Assembly: GCF_902196125.1 (NCBI RefSeq)
Contig: NZ_CABIKG010000007.1
Span: 33,502 to 97,501 of the forward strand
Direction: 5' to 3'
Length of the DNA: 64,000 bases
Source: Helicobacter suis
GTDB lineage: Bacteria > Campylobacterota > Campylobacteria > Campylobacterales > Helicobacteraceae
The notes below the pieces were generated by a model. The model was not told where the DNA came from and did no database searches. It saw only the letters and a program-made list of their open reading frames with translations. Shown piece by piece: positions 45,180-53,796 of the stretch. A program made the translations under genes and the position numbers. How positions within the stretch are numbered: the first letter of the stretch is position 1; every line of letters begins with the position of its first letter.

Positions 45180-46021
45180 ACTCTCCAGCTAATCCTTTGT
45201 ATTTGCAGGGTTTGCAGGTAGCGGGCGTGGTTTTCATGCAGGAGATCTTTTTTGTTTTCCTTGTGGCGAATGTGGTAAGTTATCGCACAGAATTTAAGTA
45301 TTTTCATCACACCTTGATTAAAAAGAAAGCGGGCAACAAATTCGCTATCCTCCCTGCCCCAGCCAATAAAGTTTTCATTAAACCCATCAATAGCTAAAAA
45401 ATCTTTTTTACTAAAACTCATGTTAGCGCTACGAACGCCTTTAATTATAGTTTTCTTTTGAAAAATGCGCCGTGTGATTTGGTGGCATTTATAAACAAGA
45501 GAGGCTAGAGCCAAACAGCGGTGGTTTTTATAAGACTTCTTAGAATGAGTCAAAGAAAGATCTCTTTGGTTTAAAATCTTTTGACTCTCTTGTTGGGTTA
45601 AAAAAATCCGCCCCCCTTGTAATAAAACTTTAGGGCGGGCAAAGTATAAATGATCGTAAATAAATAGAGGGCTAAGAATGGTATCTGTATCTATGATGAC
45701 AATGTACTCCCCGCGCGCCTCTAAAATGGCATTATTGCGACTCTTAGCAACTCTAAAACCTAAATCTTCTTGCCAAATATGTTTGAGTGATATGCCTTTT
45801 TGTTTAAAAGAAGAAACATAGCTTTTAATTAAAAGAGCGGTGGATTGCTCACTCCCATCATCAGCGATTAACACCTCATTAGGGAAGACAACTAAATGCA
45901 AAATGGAATCTAGCACTAAACTTAAATGCGCTTCTTGGTTATAAGTTGTAACGATAAGAGAAACCGTTTTAAAGTAGACATTCCTCACAAGAGTAACACC
46001 CATCTTTGGCCTTTTTACCAA
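45176..46021 (-). CDS. Family 2 glycosyltransferase
   Basis: 281 residues, GT-A fold. VSLIVTTYNQEAHLSLVLDS, EVLIADDGSEQSTALL, AKSRNNAILEARGEYIVIID with the DxD-type DTDT, and a late GWGREDSEFVARFLF acceptor motif are visible. It is inverting and probably adds a hexose or hexosamine to LPS or another glycan. Related to the HP0102 type. Sits divergent from rpsA, whose promoter lies between them. Start ambiguity: MVKRPKM or the later MGVTLV. Confidence 0.85.
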   Translation of the reverse strand: MVKRPKMGVTLVRNVYFKTVSLIVTTYNQEAHLSLVLDSILHLVVFPNEVLIADDGSEQSTALLIKSYVSSFKQKGISLKHIWQEDLGFRVAKSRNNAILEARGEYIVIIDTDTILSPLFIYDHLYFARPKVLLQGGRIFLTQQESQKILNQRDLSLTHSKKSYKNHRCLALASLVYKCHQITRRIFQKKTIIKGVRSANMSFSKKDFLAIDGFNENFIGWGREDSEFVARFLFNQGVMKILKFCAITYHIRHKENKKDLLHENHARYLQTLQIQRISWRV

Positions 46022-46039
46022 TTGTAAGTAAATAAGGGT

Positions 46040-46045
46040 TATAAT
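46040..46045 (+). promoter_or_regulatory. -10 box for rpsA
   Basis: Perfect TATAAT, 31 bases upstream of the rpsA ATG, followed by the binding site GGAAGG at 46064-46069. No clear -35. Confidence 0.65.
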
Positions 46046-46075
46046 GCGCTGAATATTATTTTTGGAAGGTTGTTT

Positions 46076-47740
46076 ATGAGCAAAAAATTAGAATCCCTAG
46101 ACAATGAGTCTAAGGAATTTCAAGAATACATGAAGGAATATATGCACACTGAAGAGATTGAGCAAAAAGGGGCGCTAAAAGAGGGCGTGGTTGTTTCTAT
46201 TAATGAATCTGAGGGCTATGCTATGGTGAGTGTGGGGGGCAAAACAGAGGGGCGTTTGGCATTAAGTGAAATTAAAGATAGCGAGGGTCGTTTGCTATTT
46301 GAGGTTAATAACCCCATTCAGGTTTATGTCTCCCAAAGGGGTGAAAAACCCAGCGTTTCTTACAAACGCGCCTTATCTTTTATAAAAAACCAAGAAAAAA
46401 TCCAAGCTTTAGGTGAGGATTATAAAGACAAAATCATAGAGGGCAAAATCACTAGAGAAAATAAAGGCGGTTATATTCTAACAGATGCAGAGGGTGTGGA
46501 ATATTTCTTATCTAAGTCCCAATCCTCTTTAAAAAGAGAAAATAAACATTTTGGCAAACATATTAAGGCATGCATTATAGCCATTAATCCAGAGAATGGA
46601 TCCATTTCTGTCTCTCGTAAGCGCTTTTTTGATGTGTATAGCAAATACCAACATGAGCAATCCCAAAAACTTGTTGAATCAGGGGCTATTTATACCGGTA
46701 TTGTCAAGAGCGTTACAAGTTTTGGTGCTTTTGTAGAAGTAGAGGGGGTGGAGGGGCTAGTACACTACACAGAAATTACCCATCGCGGCTCAACTAACCC
46801 GGCTAAGTATTTTAAAGAAGGCGATCCCGTGCAAGTTAAAGCTCTCTCTTATGATGAAAAAAAGAGACGCCTTTTACTCTCTGTTAAGGCCACCATTGAA
46901 AATCCTTGGAATGAAATCCAAGCTAAGCTAAAAGTAGGTTATGCTATTAAAGTTGTGGTGAGCAATATTGAGAGTTATGGCGTGTTTGTAGATATTGGTA
47001 ATGATATTGAGGGCTTTTTACACATCTCTGAAATCTCTTGGAATAAAGATGTCAAGCACCCCCAAGATTATTTGTCTTTAAACCAAGAAATTGATGTAAA
47101 AATCATTGAGATTGATAGCAAAAACCGCCGTTTACGGGTGTCTCTCAAGCAACTTTCTGATAAACCCTTTAACGAATTTGTTTCAAAATACCGCGTGGGG
47201 GATTTGGTGGAGGGCAAGGTTGCAACCCTAACAGATTTTGGCGCTTTTATTAACTTAGGGGGTGTAGATGGGCTCTTGCATAATAAAGATGCGTTTTGGG
47301 AACAAGATAAAAAATGTAAAGAACATTTTAAGATCGGAGATGTGATTCAAACAAAAATCTTAAAGATTAATAAAGAGGAGGAAAAGATTTCTTTAGAAAT
47401 GAAATTTGCCCAGCCCTCCCCGGTGGAAAAGTTTAGCCAAAAGTACCGCGTTGGAGATGTAATTGAGGGTAAAGTAGTTGGCATGAAAGACTTTGGGGTT
47501 TTTGTGAGTGTAGATCACATTGATGTACTTATTAAAACGGAGGATTTATACCCACTTAAAAAAGAGGAAATTAAGATGGGCGATAGCATTGCCGGTGTGG
47601 TGGTTGCTATTGAAAAAAATCACCATAGAGTCCGCGCTTCTGTGAGTCGCTTAGAGCGCAAAAAAGAACAAGAACAATTGCACGCCTTTAACACAAATAC
47701 CAAGATGACCCTAGGAGATAAACTAGTAGGAAAGCTTTAA
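46076..47740 (+). CDS. rpsA: 30S ribosomal protein S1
   Basis: 554 residues from the ATG at 46076, 6 bases after GGAAGG; the TTG two codons earlier abuts the binding site. Six S1/OB repeats are recognisable, for example GAIYTGIVKSVTSFGAFVEV, KVGYAIKVVVSNIESYGVFV and YRVGDVIEGKVVGMKDFGVF. S1 brings mRNA to the ribosome. Preceded by a perfect -10 box. Start of the HP0399-HP0395 order. Confidence 0.96.
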   Translation: MSKKLESLDNESKEFQEYMKEYMHTEEIEQKGALKEGVVVSINESEGYAMVSVGGKTEGRLALSEIKDSEGRLLFEVNNPIQVYVSQRGEKPSVSYKRALSFIKNQEKIQALGEDYKDKIIEGKITRENKGGYILTDAEGVEYFLSKSQSSLKRENKHFGKHIKACIIAINPENGSISVSRKRFFDVYSKYQHEQSQKLVESGAIYTGIVKSVTSFGAFVEVEGVEGLVHYTEITHRGSTNPAKYFKEGDPVQVKALSYDEKKRRLLLSVKATIENPWNEIQAKLKVGYAIKVVVSNIESYGVFVDIGNDIEGFLHISEISWNKDVKHPQDYLSLNQEIDVKIIEIDSKNRRLRVSLKQLSDKPFNEFVSKYRVGDLVEGKVATLTDFGAFINLGGVDGLLHNKDAFWEQDKKCKEHFKIGDVIQTKILKINKEEEKISLEMKFAQPSPVEKFSQKYRVGDVIEGKVVGMKDFGVFVSVDHIDVLIKTEDLYPLKKEEIKMGDSIAGVVVAIEKNHHRVRASVSRLERKKEQEQLHAFNTNTKMTLGDKLVGKL

Positions 47741-47749
47741 ACTTAAGCT

Positions 47750-48292
47750 ATGTACGCAATCATTCGCTCATTGATGATTGGGTGTGTGGCGTGCATTGCC
47801 TTAGCTATAGTGGCCTATCTTGGCTATAGAACTTATATCTATAAAGAGGAAAAGCCCGCATCGGTATCTCCTTTTGGTATCAATGGATCTTCTACACTCC
47901 TAGATATTAAAAACCAACAATCTGATTTAAACCAGCAACTTGATTTGACAAATGCAGATTCTACAAATGCAGAAAGTAAAAGTTCTTTTGTCAAATCTTT
48001 ACACGAAAACCATGCACAATTTTCTGAAGAAAAAGGGGATTTTAGCTACCCTGTAATAGAGCGCAAACTAGCCATTGAATTTTTAGATAGTGTCCCTAGA
48101 CGCAAATTACTAGTGAAAAATTTAGATGCCTATAAACTTTTTTGTTTGCATGAAATTCTTAAAGCTAAACATATTGACTTTGCAATGGATCAAAAGGGTA
48201 AAAAGACAACTTTAATTATCTATCTACCCAGCACAGCCCAGCAGTTTTTAGACGATCTTAAATACTACCAAATTCCCTATGAATTTGATTAA
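47750..48292 (+). CDS. Membrane-anchored protein of the rpsA-serA interval (HP0398-like)
   Basis: 180 residues. One N-terminal membrane helix (MIGCVACIALAIVAYLGYRTY), then a Ser/Asn/Gln-rich linker (residues about 40-80) and a mixed C-terminal domain (IERKLAIEFLDSVPRRKLLV, AMDQKGKKTTLIIYLPS). No known motif. Held in the same place as HP0398 in H. pylori, 10 bases after rpsA and 10 before serA, so probably cotranscribed. Likely faces the periplasm. Confidence 0.8.
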   Translation: MYAIIRSLMIGCVACIALAIVAYLGYRTYIYKEEKPASVSPFGINGSSTLLDIKNQQSDLNQQLDLTNADSTNAESKSSFVKSLHENHAQFSEEKGDFSYPVIERKLAIEFLDSVPRRKLLVKNLDAYKLFCLHEILKAKHIDFAMDQKGKKTTLIIYLPSTAQQFLDDLKYYQIPYEFD

Positions 48293-48301
48293 AGGATAAC
48301 C

Positions 48302-49876
48302 GTGCACATTGCTATTTGTGATCCGATCCACCAAAAGGGTTTAGACCTTTTAAAAAACCAGCAAGATTTTAGCTTTGTAGATTATTCTACTCTCCCTAAA
48401 GATAAACTACCTCTAGCGATTAAAGATGCCCAAGTACTCATCACCCGTAGCATGACTGCTATTAATGCCTCTATGCTAAAAGAAGCGCATGTACTTAAAG
48501 CAGTAATAAGAGCTGGCGTGGGGGTGGATAATGTAGATATTCAATATTGCTCACAAAGAGGGATTGTGGTGATGAATGTACCCACAGCTAATACCATTGC
48601 AGCCGTAGAACTCACTATGGCACATTTATTAAATGCGGTGCGTTGTTTCCCCGGGGCTAATGCCCAACTTAAACTTAAACGGCTTTGGAAACGCGAAGAT
48701 TGGTATGGCACGGAGCTTTTTGGTAAGAAATTAGGCATTATTGGTTTTGGTAATATCGGTTCACGCGTAGGGGTACGCGCGCTAGCCTTTGGCATGGAAG
48801 TTTATACCTACGATCCTTATATTGCCAAATCCAAAGCCACCGATTTAGGCGTGATTTATACTAAAAATTTTAGCGATATTTTAGCCTGTGATATTATCAC
48901 AATCCACACCCCTAAAAACCAAGAAACCATTAATATGATTGATACAGAGCAAATTGCCCAGATGAAAGAGGGGGTGATTTTAATTAATTGTGCTAGAGGG
49001 GGGCTTTATAATGAAAAGGCGCTTTATAATGCCCTTAAATCTCAAAAAATACGCTGGTTAGGGCTTGATGTTTTTAGCAAAGAACCCGGGATTAATAACC
49101 CGCTTTTAGACCTAGAAAATGTCTATGTAACCCCCCATATCGGCGCTAACACGCTAGAATCTCAAGAACAAATCGCTTTGCAGGCTATCCAAGCTGCTTT
49201 AGAGGCGCTAAGGGGTAGTAGCTATCCTAATGCGCTAAATATCCCTATTCAAGAAAACATCGCCCCCTATGCTAAACCTTATTTATCCCTCACCCAAAAA
49301 CTAGGCTTTCTTTGTTCACAAATTAATAAAGATGCTTGCAATGGATTAGAGTTAGTTTTAGCTGGCCCTATTAAAGAATATTCTAATTCGCTACTCACCT
49401 TTGCGCTTATGGGTTTACTTAAACCCACTTTAGGCGAGAAAATTAATTATGTTAATGCCCCCTTCATTGCTAAAGAGCGCAATATCACCCTTAGTATCAA
49501 AACTTTAGAAGATGCCACGCCTTATACTAATTTAATCACGCTATGCATGAGTAGCCCTAGCCAAACTACCCAAGTAAGCGGGACGGTCTTTGCAGATAAT
49601 TTATTAAAAATTACTAATATTAATGGCTTTGAAATGGATGTTAAACCGCAGGGGACGATGATCTTATTTAAAAATACAGACAAACCCGGAGTGATTGGCA
49701 ATGTAGGCCAAACCCTAGCCAAGTATGATATTAACATTGCTGACTTTCGCTTAGGCCGTAATAGCAAACAAGAGGCTTTAGCTGTGATTTTAGTAGATGC
49801 CTCTATTAGCCCTAAAATTTTACACGCCTTGCAAGAAATCCCCTATTGCTTAAGCGTGTGCTTGGTTTCTATTTAA
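48302..49876 (+). CDS. serA: D-3-phosphoglycerate dehydrogenase
   Basis: 524 residues from a GTG start (AAAGGAT upstream). NAD-binding LGIIGFGNIGSRVGVRALAFG, catalytic Arg/Glu/His in INCARGG, LDVFSKEP and VTPHIGANT, an intervening ASB domain and a C-terminal ACT domain (FKNTDKPGVIGNVGQTLAKY) that would bind serine. First step of serine synthesis. Immediately followed by a UbiD gene. Confidence 0.96.
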   Translation: MHIAICDPIHQKGLDLLKNQQDFSFVDYSTLPKDKLPLAIKDAQVLITRSMTAINASMLKEAHVLKAVIRAGVGVDNVDIQYCSQRGIVVMNVPTANTIAAVELTMAHLLNAVRCFPGANAQLKLKRLWKREDWYGTELFGKKLGIIGFGNIGSRVGVRALAFGMEVYTYDPYIAKSKATDLGVIYTKNFSDILACDIITIHTPKNQETINMIDTEQIAQMKEGVILINCARGGLYNEKALYNALKSQKIRWLGLDVFSKEPGINNPLLDLENVYVTPHIGANTLESQEQIALQAIQAALEALRGSSYPNALNIPIQENIAPYAKPYLSLTQKLGFLCSQINKDACNGLELVLAGPIKEYSNSLLTFALMGLLKPTLGEKINYVNAPFIAKERNITLSIKTLEDATPYTNLITLCMSSPSQTTQVSGTVFADNLLKITNINGFEMDVKPQGTMILFKNTDKPGVIGNVGQTLAKYDINIADFRLGRNSKQEALAVILVDASISPKILHALQEIPYCLSVCLVSI

Positions 49877-51694
49877 TTGCATAAACTCATTACTAAATTA
49901 CAAGCCATTGAAGCTTTGCGCGTTATTGATACACCCCTAGATACTAGATTAGAAATCCCCCATATTGCCTATATTGAGGCTAAAAAACCAAAAGGCGGAC
50001 AAGCTTTACTTTTTAATAAACCTACAAGAGATGGCCTAGTTTTAGATATTCCTGTTTTAATGAATGTTTTTGGCTCAAAAGAGCGTTTAGAGATGATTTT
50101 AAATAGACCCATTGAGGCTTGCAGACAACAACTCCAAACCCTACTTAATCTACAAAAACCTAAGAATTTTCAAGATTTATGGTTTTGTCTTAAGCATTTA
50201 AGCGCGTTGTATCACACCTTACCTAAAATCTCTAAAAAGCCATCTTCTCACCGCTATTTTTTGGATACAAAAATCAATCTCTATCAATTACCCATTCTAA
50301 CCACTTGGGAGGGAGATGTAGCCCCCTTTATCACTATGGGGCAGGTTTATACGAAAAGTTTAGATGGCAAACACCACAATTTAGGGCTTTATCGTTTACA
50401 AGTTCATGATCAAAATCATTTAGGTTTACACTGGCAAATCCATAAAGATGCTAACCACTTTTTCCATGCCTATAGAGAAGCGGGGGTAAAAATGCCTGTG
50501 AGTGTGGCTATTGGAGGCGATGTACTTTATACTTGGTGTGGGCAAGCGCCCTTACCTTATGGGGTATTTGAGCTAGCTCTTTACGGGTTATTAAGAAATA
50601 AGCGCGCTTTACTCATGCCTTGTAAAACTAATCCACTTTGTGTACCCATAGATGCAGATATTATCCTTGAGGGGTGGGTGGATACTAATGAGTTGCGTTT
50701 AGAAGGCCCCTTTGGCGATCACACCGGGTTTTACACCCCCAAAGAACCCTATCCCGTGCTAGAAGTAAGCGCCTTAGCTTTAAAGCAAAACCCTATTTAT
50801 TTAGCTAGCGTGGTGGGTAAGCCTCCGGTTGAGGATAAATACATGGGCTTTTTTACCGAACGACTCTTCTTACCCATTTTACAAAAAAGCGCGCATGGTT
50901 TACTAGATTATCACATGCCAGAAAATGGCGTATTCCATAACTTTATCTTGGTAAAAATAAAGCCTAGCTATCCTAGACATGCTAGCCAGATCATGCACCA
51001 CTTTTGGGGTACAGGTCAGATGAGTTTTGTTAAACACGCCATTTTTGTCGGTGCAAATGCGCCCGCATTAACCAATTACCCGGCTATTTTTGAGTACATT
51101 TTAAACCACCTTAATTTAGCTAAAACAATCATCACGCAAGGTATCTGTGATGCCCTCGATCATGCTAGCCCTGATTATGCCTTTGGGGGTAAATTAGGCA
51201 TAGAAGCCCTAGAGACCACCCCCCATCCTAAAACCCCCTTAAATGATAATCTTCTTTTAAAGCGCTTACAAATCCTTATGCCCTCTATCCAAACTTTAAA
51301 ACAGTATGGTATACATACCAAAAACCCAATCGCACTAATTGGAGTGGCTAAAACAAATCCTTTAGGTTCTGAGCTTAAAAATTTAGAGCCCCTTTACCCC
51401 CACCTTAGCGCGATTATTCTAGTAGATGTAGATAAAAACGATTTAAATAACCCCTACATGTTGCTTTGGCGTGTGGTTAATAATATAGACGCCCAGCGAG
51501 ATATTTGGCTAAGCCCCTCTTTAATTTGCATAGACGCTACAGATAAAAGTACGCAAGAACACAAACGCACATGGCCTAGTGAAACTAATTGTTCTTTAAA
51601 GGTGCTAGAAAAGCTAGCTAAGCAAAATCTCATTCCCCCTTTAAGCGATGCACTTTACAAACACTACCACATTTATACCTCCCCTAAGGGTTAA
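49877..51694 (+). CDS. UbiD-family decarboxylase (menaquinone, futalosine pathway candidate)
   Basis: 605 residues, start TTG directly after the serA stop (no better start; a binding site lies in the serA end). UbiD hallmarks: PFITMGQVYTKS, HDQNHLGLHWQIHKDANHFF, EAGVKMPVSVAIGGD and ELRLEGPFGDHTGFYTPKEP with the catalytic Glu-Arg-Glu region. UbiD enzymes use prenylated FMN. In Helicobacter, HP0396 is thought to work in menaquinone synthesis (MqnL/MqnP branch). Overlaps YggS region without overlap. Confidence 0.87.
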   Translation: MHKLITKLQAIEALRVIDTPLDTRLEIPHIAYIEAKKPKGGQALLFNKPTRDGLVLDIPVLMNVFGSKERLEMILNRPIEACRQQLQTLLNLQKPKNFQDLWFCLKHLSALYHTLPKISKKPSSHRYFLDTKINLYQLPILTTWEGDVAPFITMGQVYTKSLDGKHHNLGLYRLQVHDQNHLGLHWQIHKDANHFFHAYREAGVKMPVSVAIGGDVLYTWCGQAPLPYGVFELALYGLLRNKRALLMPCKTNPLCVPIDADIILEGWVDTNELRLEGPFGDHTGFYTPKEPYPVLEVSALALKQNPIYLASVVGKPPVEDKYMGFFTERLFLPILQKSAHGLLDYHMPENGVFHNFILVKIKPSYPRHASQIMHHFWGTGQMSFVKHAIFVGANAPALTNYPAIFEYILNHLNLAKTIITQGICDALDHASPDYAFGGKLGIEALETTPHPKTPLNDNLLLKRLQILMPSIQTLKQYGIHTKNPIALIGVAKTNPLGSELKNLEPLYPHLSAIILVDVDKNDLNNPYMLLWRVVNNIDAQRDIWLSPSLICIDATDKSTQEHKRTWPSETNCSLKVLEKLAKQNLIPPLSDALYKHYHIYTSPKG

Positions 51695-51695
51695 T

Positions 51696-52343
51696 ATGGA
51701 TTTAAAAAAAAGATTAGATCAACTTCTTATGCGGATTGAGAAAGTTAGCCCCCCTAATCACACCGTACAACTCATCGCCGTTTCTAAATACGCCACTATA
51801 GAGCAAATCAAAGCCCTTCATGCCTGTGGCCAATGTGCTTTTGGGGAAAATAAAATCCAAGATTATCAAATTAAATCTAATGCCCTACAAGACTTAGCTT
51901 TAGAGTGGCACATATTGGGGGTTTTACAGCACAATAAAATTAACAAACTTTTAGCTTTAAAACCCGCTCTTTTACATAGTTTACACTCTTTAGAATTAGC
52001 TAAAGCGATTCAAACTCGTGCTAAAGAACCCCTCAATGCCCTTTTACAGATCAATATTGCACAAGAGTCTAGTAAGAATGGTATTAGCCCTGATTTAGCC
52101 CTACAAACCTATTTAAGCATTAGCCAAACTTGTCCACAGATTCATTTAAAAGGTCTTATGGTTATTGGTCCTCTTAATGCAACTAGAGTACAAACAGAAA
52201 GCGTTTTTAAAAAGGCCAAAGAATTATTTGATCAATTACCCCATGCTCAGATTTTATCTATGGGTATGAGTGCGGATTTTGAAATTGCCATTGCTTGCGG
52301 GTCTAATATGGTGCGTATTGGGAATGCGTTATTTAAAAATTAA
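51696..52343 (+). CDS. YggS-family PLP homeostasis protein
   Basis: 215 residues from the ATG at 51696, two bases after the UbiD stop and 5 after AAGGG; a longer in-frame version starting inside ubiD is rejected. QLIAVSKYATIEQIKALHAC holds the PLP lysine; FGENKIQDYQIK, WHILGVLQHNKINKLL and LSMGMSADFEIAIACGSNMVRIG (last two shortened here) are family motifs. It buffers free pyridoxal phosphate. HP0395 equivalent. Confidence 0.92.
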   Translation: MDLKKRLDQLLMRIEKVSPPNHTVQLIAVSKYATIEQIKALHACGQCAFGENKIQDYQIKSNALQDLALEWHILGVLQHNKINKLLALKPALLHSLHSLELAKAIQTRAKEPLNALLQINIAQESSKNGISPDLALQTYLSISQTCPQIHLKGLMVIGPLNATRVQTESVFKKAKELFDQLPHAQILSMGMSADFEIAIACGSNMVRIGNALFKN

Positions 52344-52345
52344 GT

Positions 52346-52560
52346 CAAAAGACCTTATCTGGTTGTGTAAAAAAACCCTGTCCATTAGGATAGAGTCCTA
52401 AGCACTTTGTAATTTTAGTTGGGTTAGACTGCCTCGCGCTGTCAGGAAATGGCCTTGTTAGCTTGATATACTCCCCGCGCTTTTAGTTTGTAGGATTAAT
52501 AAGATCTCAAGGCCTGGTAGCTGAAGCGATCTAGGCTTTTCCTCCAAGAGTACCCCTATT
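52346..52560 (-). pseudogene. Decayed TnpB-like fragment (IS605 type)
   Basis: Minus-strand frames, with a shift in the middle, give SLDRFSYQALRSY and SYKLKARGEYIKLTRPFPDS, which line up with the S-W-x-F-x-x-L-x-Y-K...G...FPSSKxCS region of TnpB RNA-guided nucleases just before the zinc finger. The zinc-binding cysteines are not seen. Very decayed; the assignment rests on ~40 residues. Confidence 0.35.
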
Positions 52561-52583
52561 CTGGCAGTTATAACAAACCCTTA

Positions 52584-52857
52584 GTACGCGTCTTAATCCG
52601 CTCAGCTAAAGCTAAGTTTATAGCGCTAGCGGTAAACACAGAGCCTTTTATACTAGCGTGTTGGGGCGCTTTAGTTAAAAAGCCCTCTCTTTAAAGAAGG
52701 GCGTTTTACTCCCATTGTGTATCCTTCTACCATGCAGAAAGTAGTAAGCTACATCGAGGATATGCCCGACTACTACGGATTAGGTGAGGAGCTCTATAAG
52801 GAGTATCCGCGTATCACCCATGCGGCCTATAACCCTTATACCCCTAGAGCAGTCTAG
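52584..52857 (+). pseudogene. Frameshifted phage-like fragment
   Basis: Frame one reads IRSAKAKFIALAVNTEPFIL and ACWGALVKKPSL then stops; the +1/+2 frame continues without a gap as KEGRFTPIVYPSTMQKVVSY then DMPDYYGLGEELYKEYPRIT and stops after NPYTPRAV at 52857. Together they suggest one original coding sequence broken by a frameshift near 52690. No family recognised; style and position suggest phage origin. Confidence 0.35.
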
Positions 52858-52883
52858 ATCAAAAAGGTAGGGGCTTGTGTTAA

Positions 52884-53159
52884 GCTTACCACACATTTGA
52901 GGAAAAATATCGCCTTGTAAGTTTTATTAACCGGTGCCGCACGCAGATAGCGCCTGCGCTTGTACTCCATATATTGTATGAAACGCGCGGGGTTGAGGCA
53001 CTTGATCAAAAAAAATCAACCAATGGCTTATTCAAAGAACAGATTAGAGGCGCTTGTGATGCAGTGTTAACAGGACTAAGTGTAACAGAACTAAAAGGCT
53101 ATTATGAGGAGATGTGTATTCTCATAATATTAAGTATTAAAGAAGGTAGGCATGACTAA
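52884..53159 (+). pseudogene. Decayed mobile-element gene, copy B
   Basis: Open for 91 codons after a TAA, with no good start: YHTFEEKYRLVSFINRCR, then APALVLHILYETRG, KEQIRGACDAVLTGLSV and YYEEMCILIILSIKEG. Copy A (28117-28427, opposite strand) shows the same order (KKYRLVSFIDQCR ... LTGLTNKEALF). DNA identity is strongest over CGCCTTGTAAGTTTTATT. Function unknown. Confidence 0.45.
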
Positions 53160-53214
53160 AGAATATAAAGGCTTGGTATGAGGTCAACAACCCTAAAGAT
53201 ATAGATGTCCCTTT

Positions 53215-53424
53215 GAGCCTGAATATAAATACATACCTCGTTTAACAAAGGCTTCTTTTATCCATTTTAAAGACAAACACGCTGGAGAGTGGAGAGACCA
53301 AGCAGAAGAGCGTAAGGTCAGGCAACATGTACTGAAACATATGGGTAACTCTGATATTACCAAAAGAAGCCACACAAAAGAAGAAAAAAGGCAAATGCTA
53401 GAGTTTCTTAATGGCACAACCTAA
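53215..53424 (+). repeat. Dispersed repeat gene fragment, copy 1
   Basis: Open frame beginning EPEYKYIPRLTKASFIHF and continuing DKHAGEWRDQAEERKVRQHV then LKHMGNSDITKRSHTKEEKR to a TAA. It lacks a start. About 45 residues and 130 bases are nearly the same as at 63857-64000 (KHAGEWRDQAEERKVRQYV, LKHMGNFDITK). Same orientation, 10.6 kb apart. Family not recognised; charged and helical. Confidence 0.6.
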
Positions 53425-53796
53425 GCCACTAAGAAAATTGCCTTGCGGGGTGGGGCGTGGAGCAGTGTGGGCAAGAAGGTGAAAAAGCCTTTGCTTCTAA
53501 CATTGTGTCAAAAATGTGGTGTTTCTGAGAAGTTTATAGCGCTAAGACTTTCTGTAAAGATAAAAATCTTGTGATAGAGAAGTGGATTTTAAACTTTACA
53601 ACTTAAAGATTGGGGTGTGGAATTTTTAGAACTCAAGGGTAATAAGCGCTGTATTGATGATTTTAAAAATATATTAAAAAAATTACATGTTCCACATAAA
53701 ACCTAGAGTTATTACTTTACCAACGATAGTACGCGAGCGGAAAATATTTTTAAGTTTCCCCGTAGGGTAATCTCATTTAAGAGTAATACAAAATGC
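53425..53796 (+). other. Decayed sequence after repeat copy 1
   Basis: Continuing past the stop, short frames read KKIALRGGAWSSVGKKVKKP with a CQKCG, and later DWGVEFLELKGNKRCIDDFK to a TAG at about 53705. These look like ends of coding regions but have no starts. No RNA gene or terminator is obvious. Confidence 0.3.

Noticed and set aside
51648..51695. Extended YggS start inside the UbiD gene
   Set aside because: The ATG at 51696 has the binding site and matches the family start; the extension is antifamily sequence.
52430..52545. GGAGGAAA on the minus strand suggested RNase P RNA
   Set aside because: The rest of the conserved core (P4 strands, ACAGAA) is not found, and the stretch reads better as decayed TnpB coding sequence.
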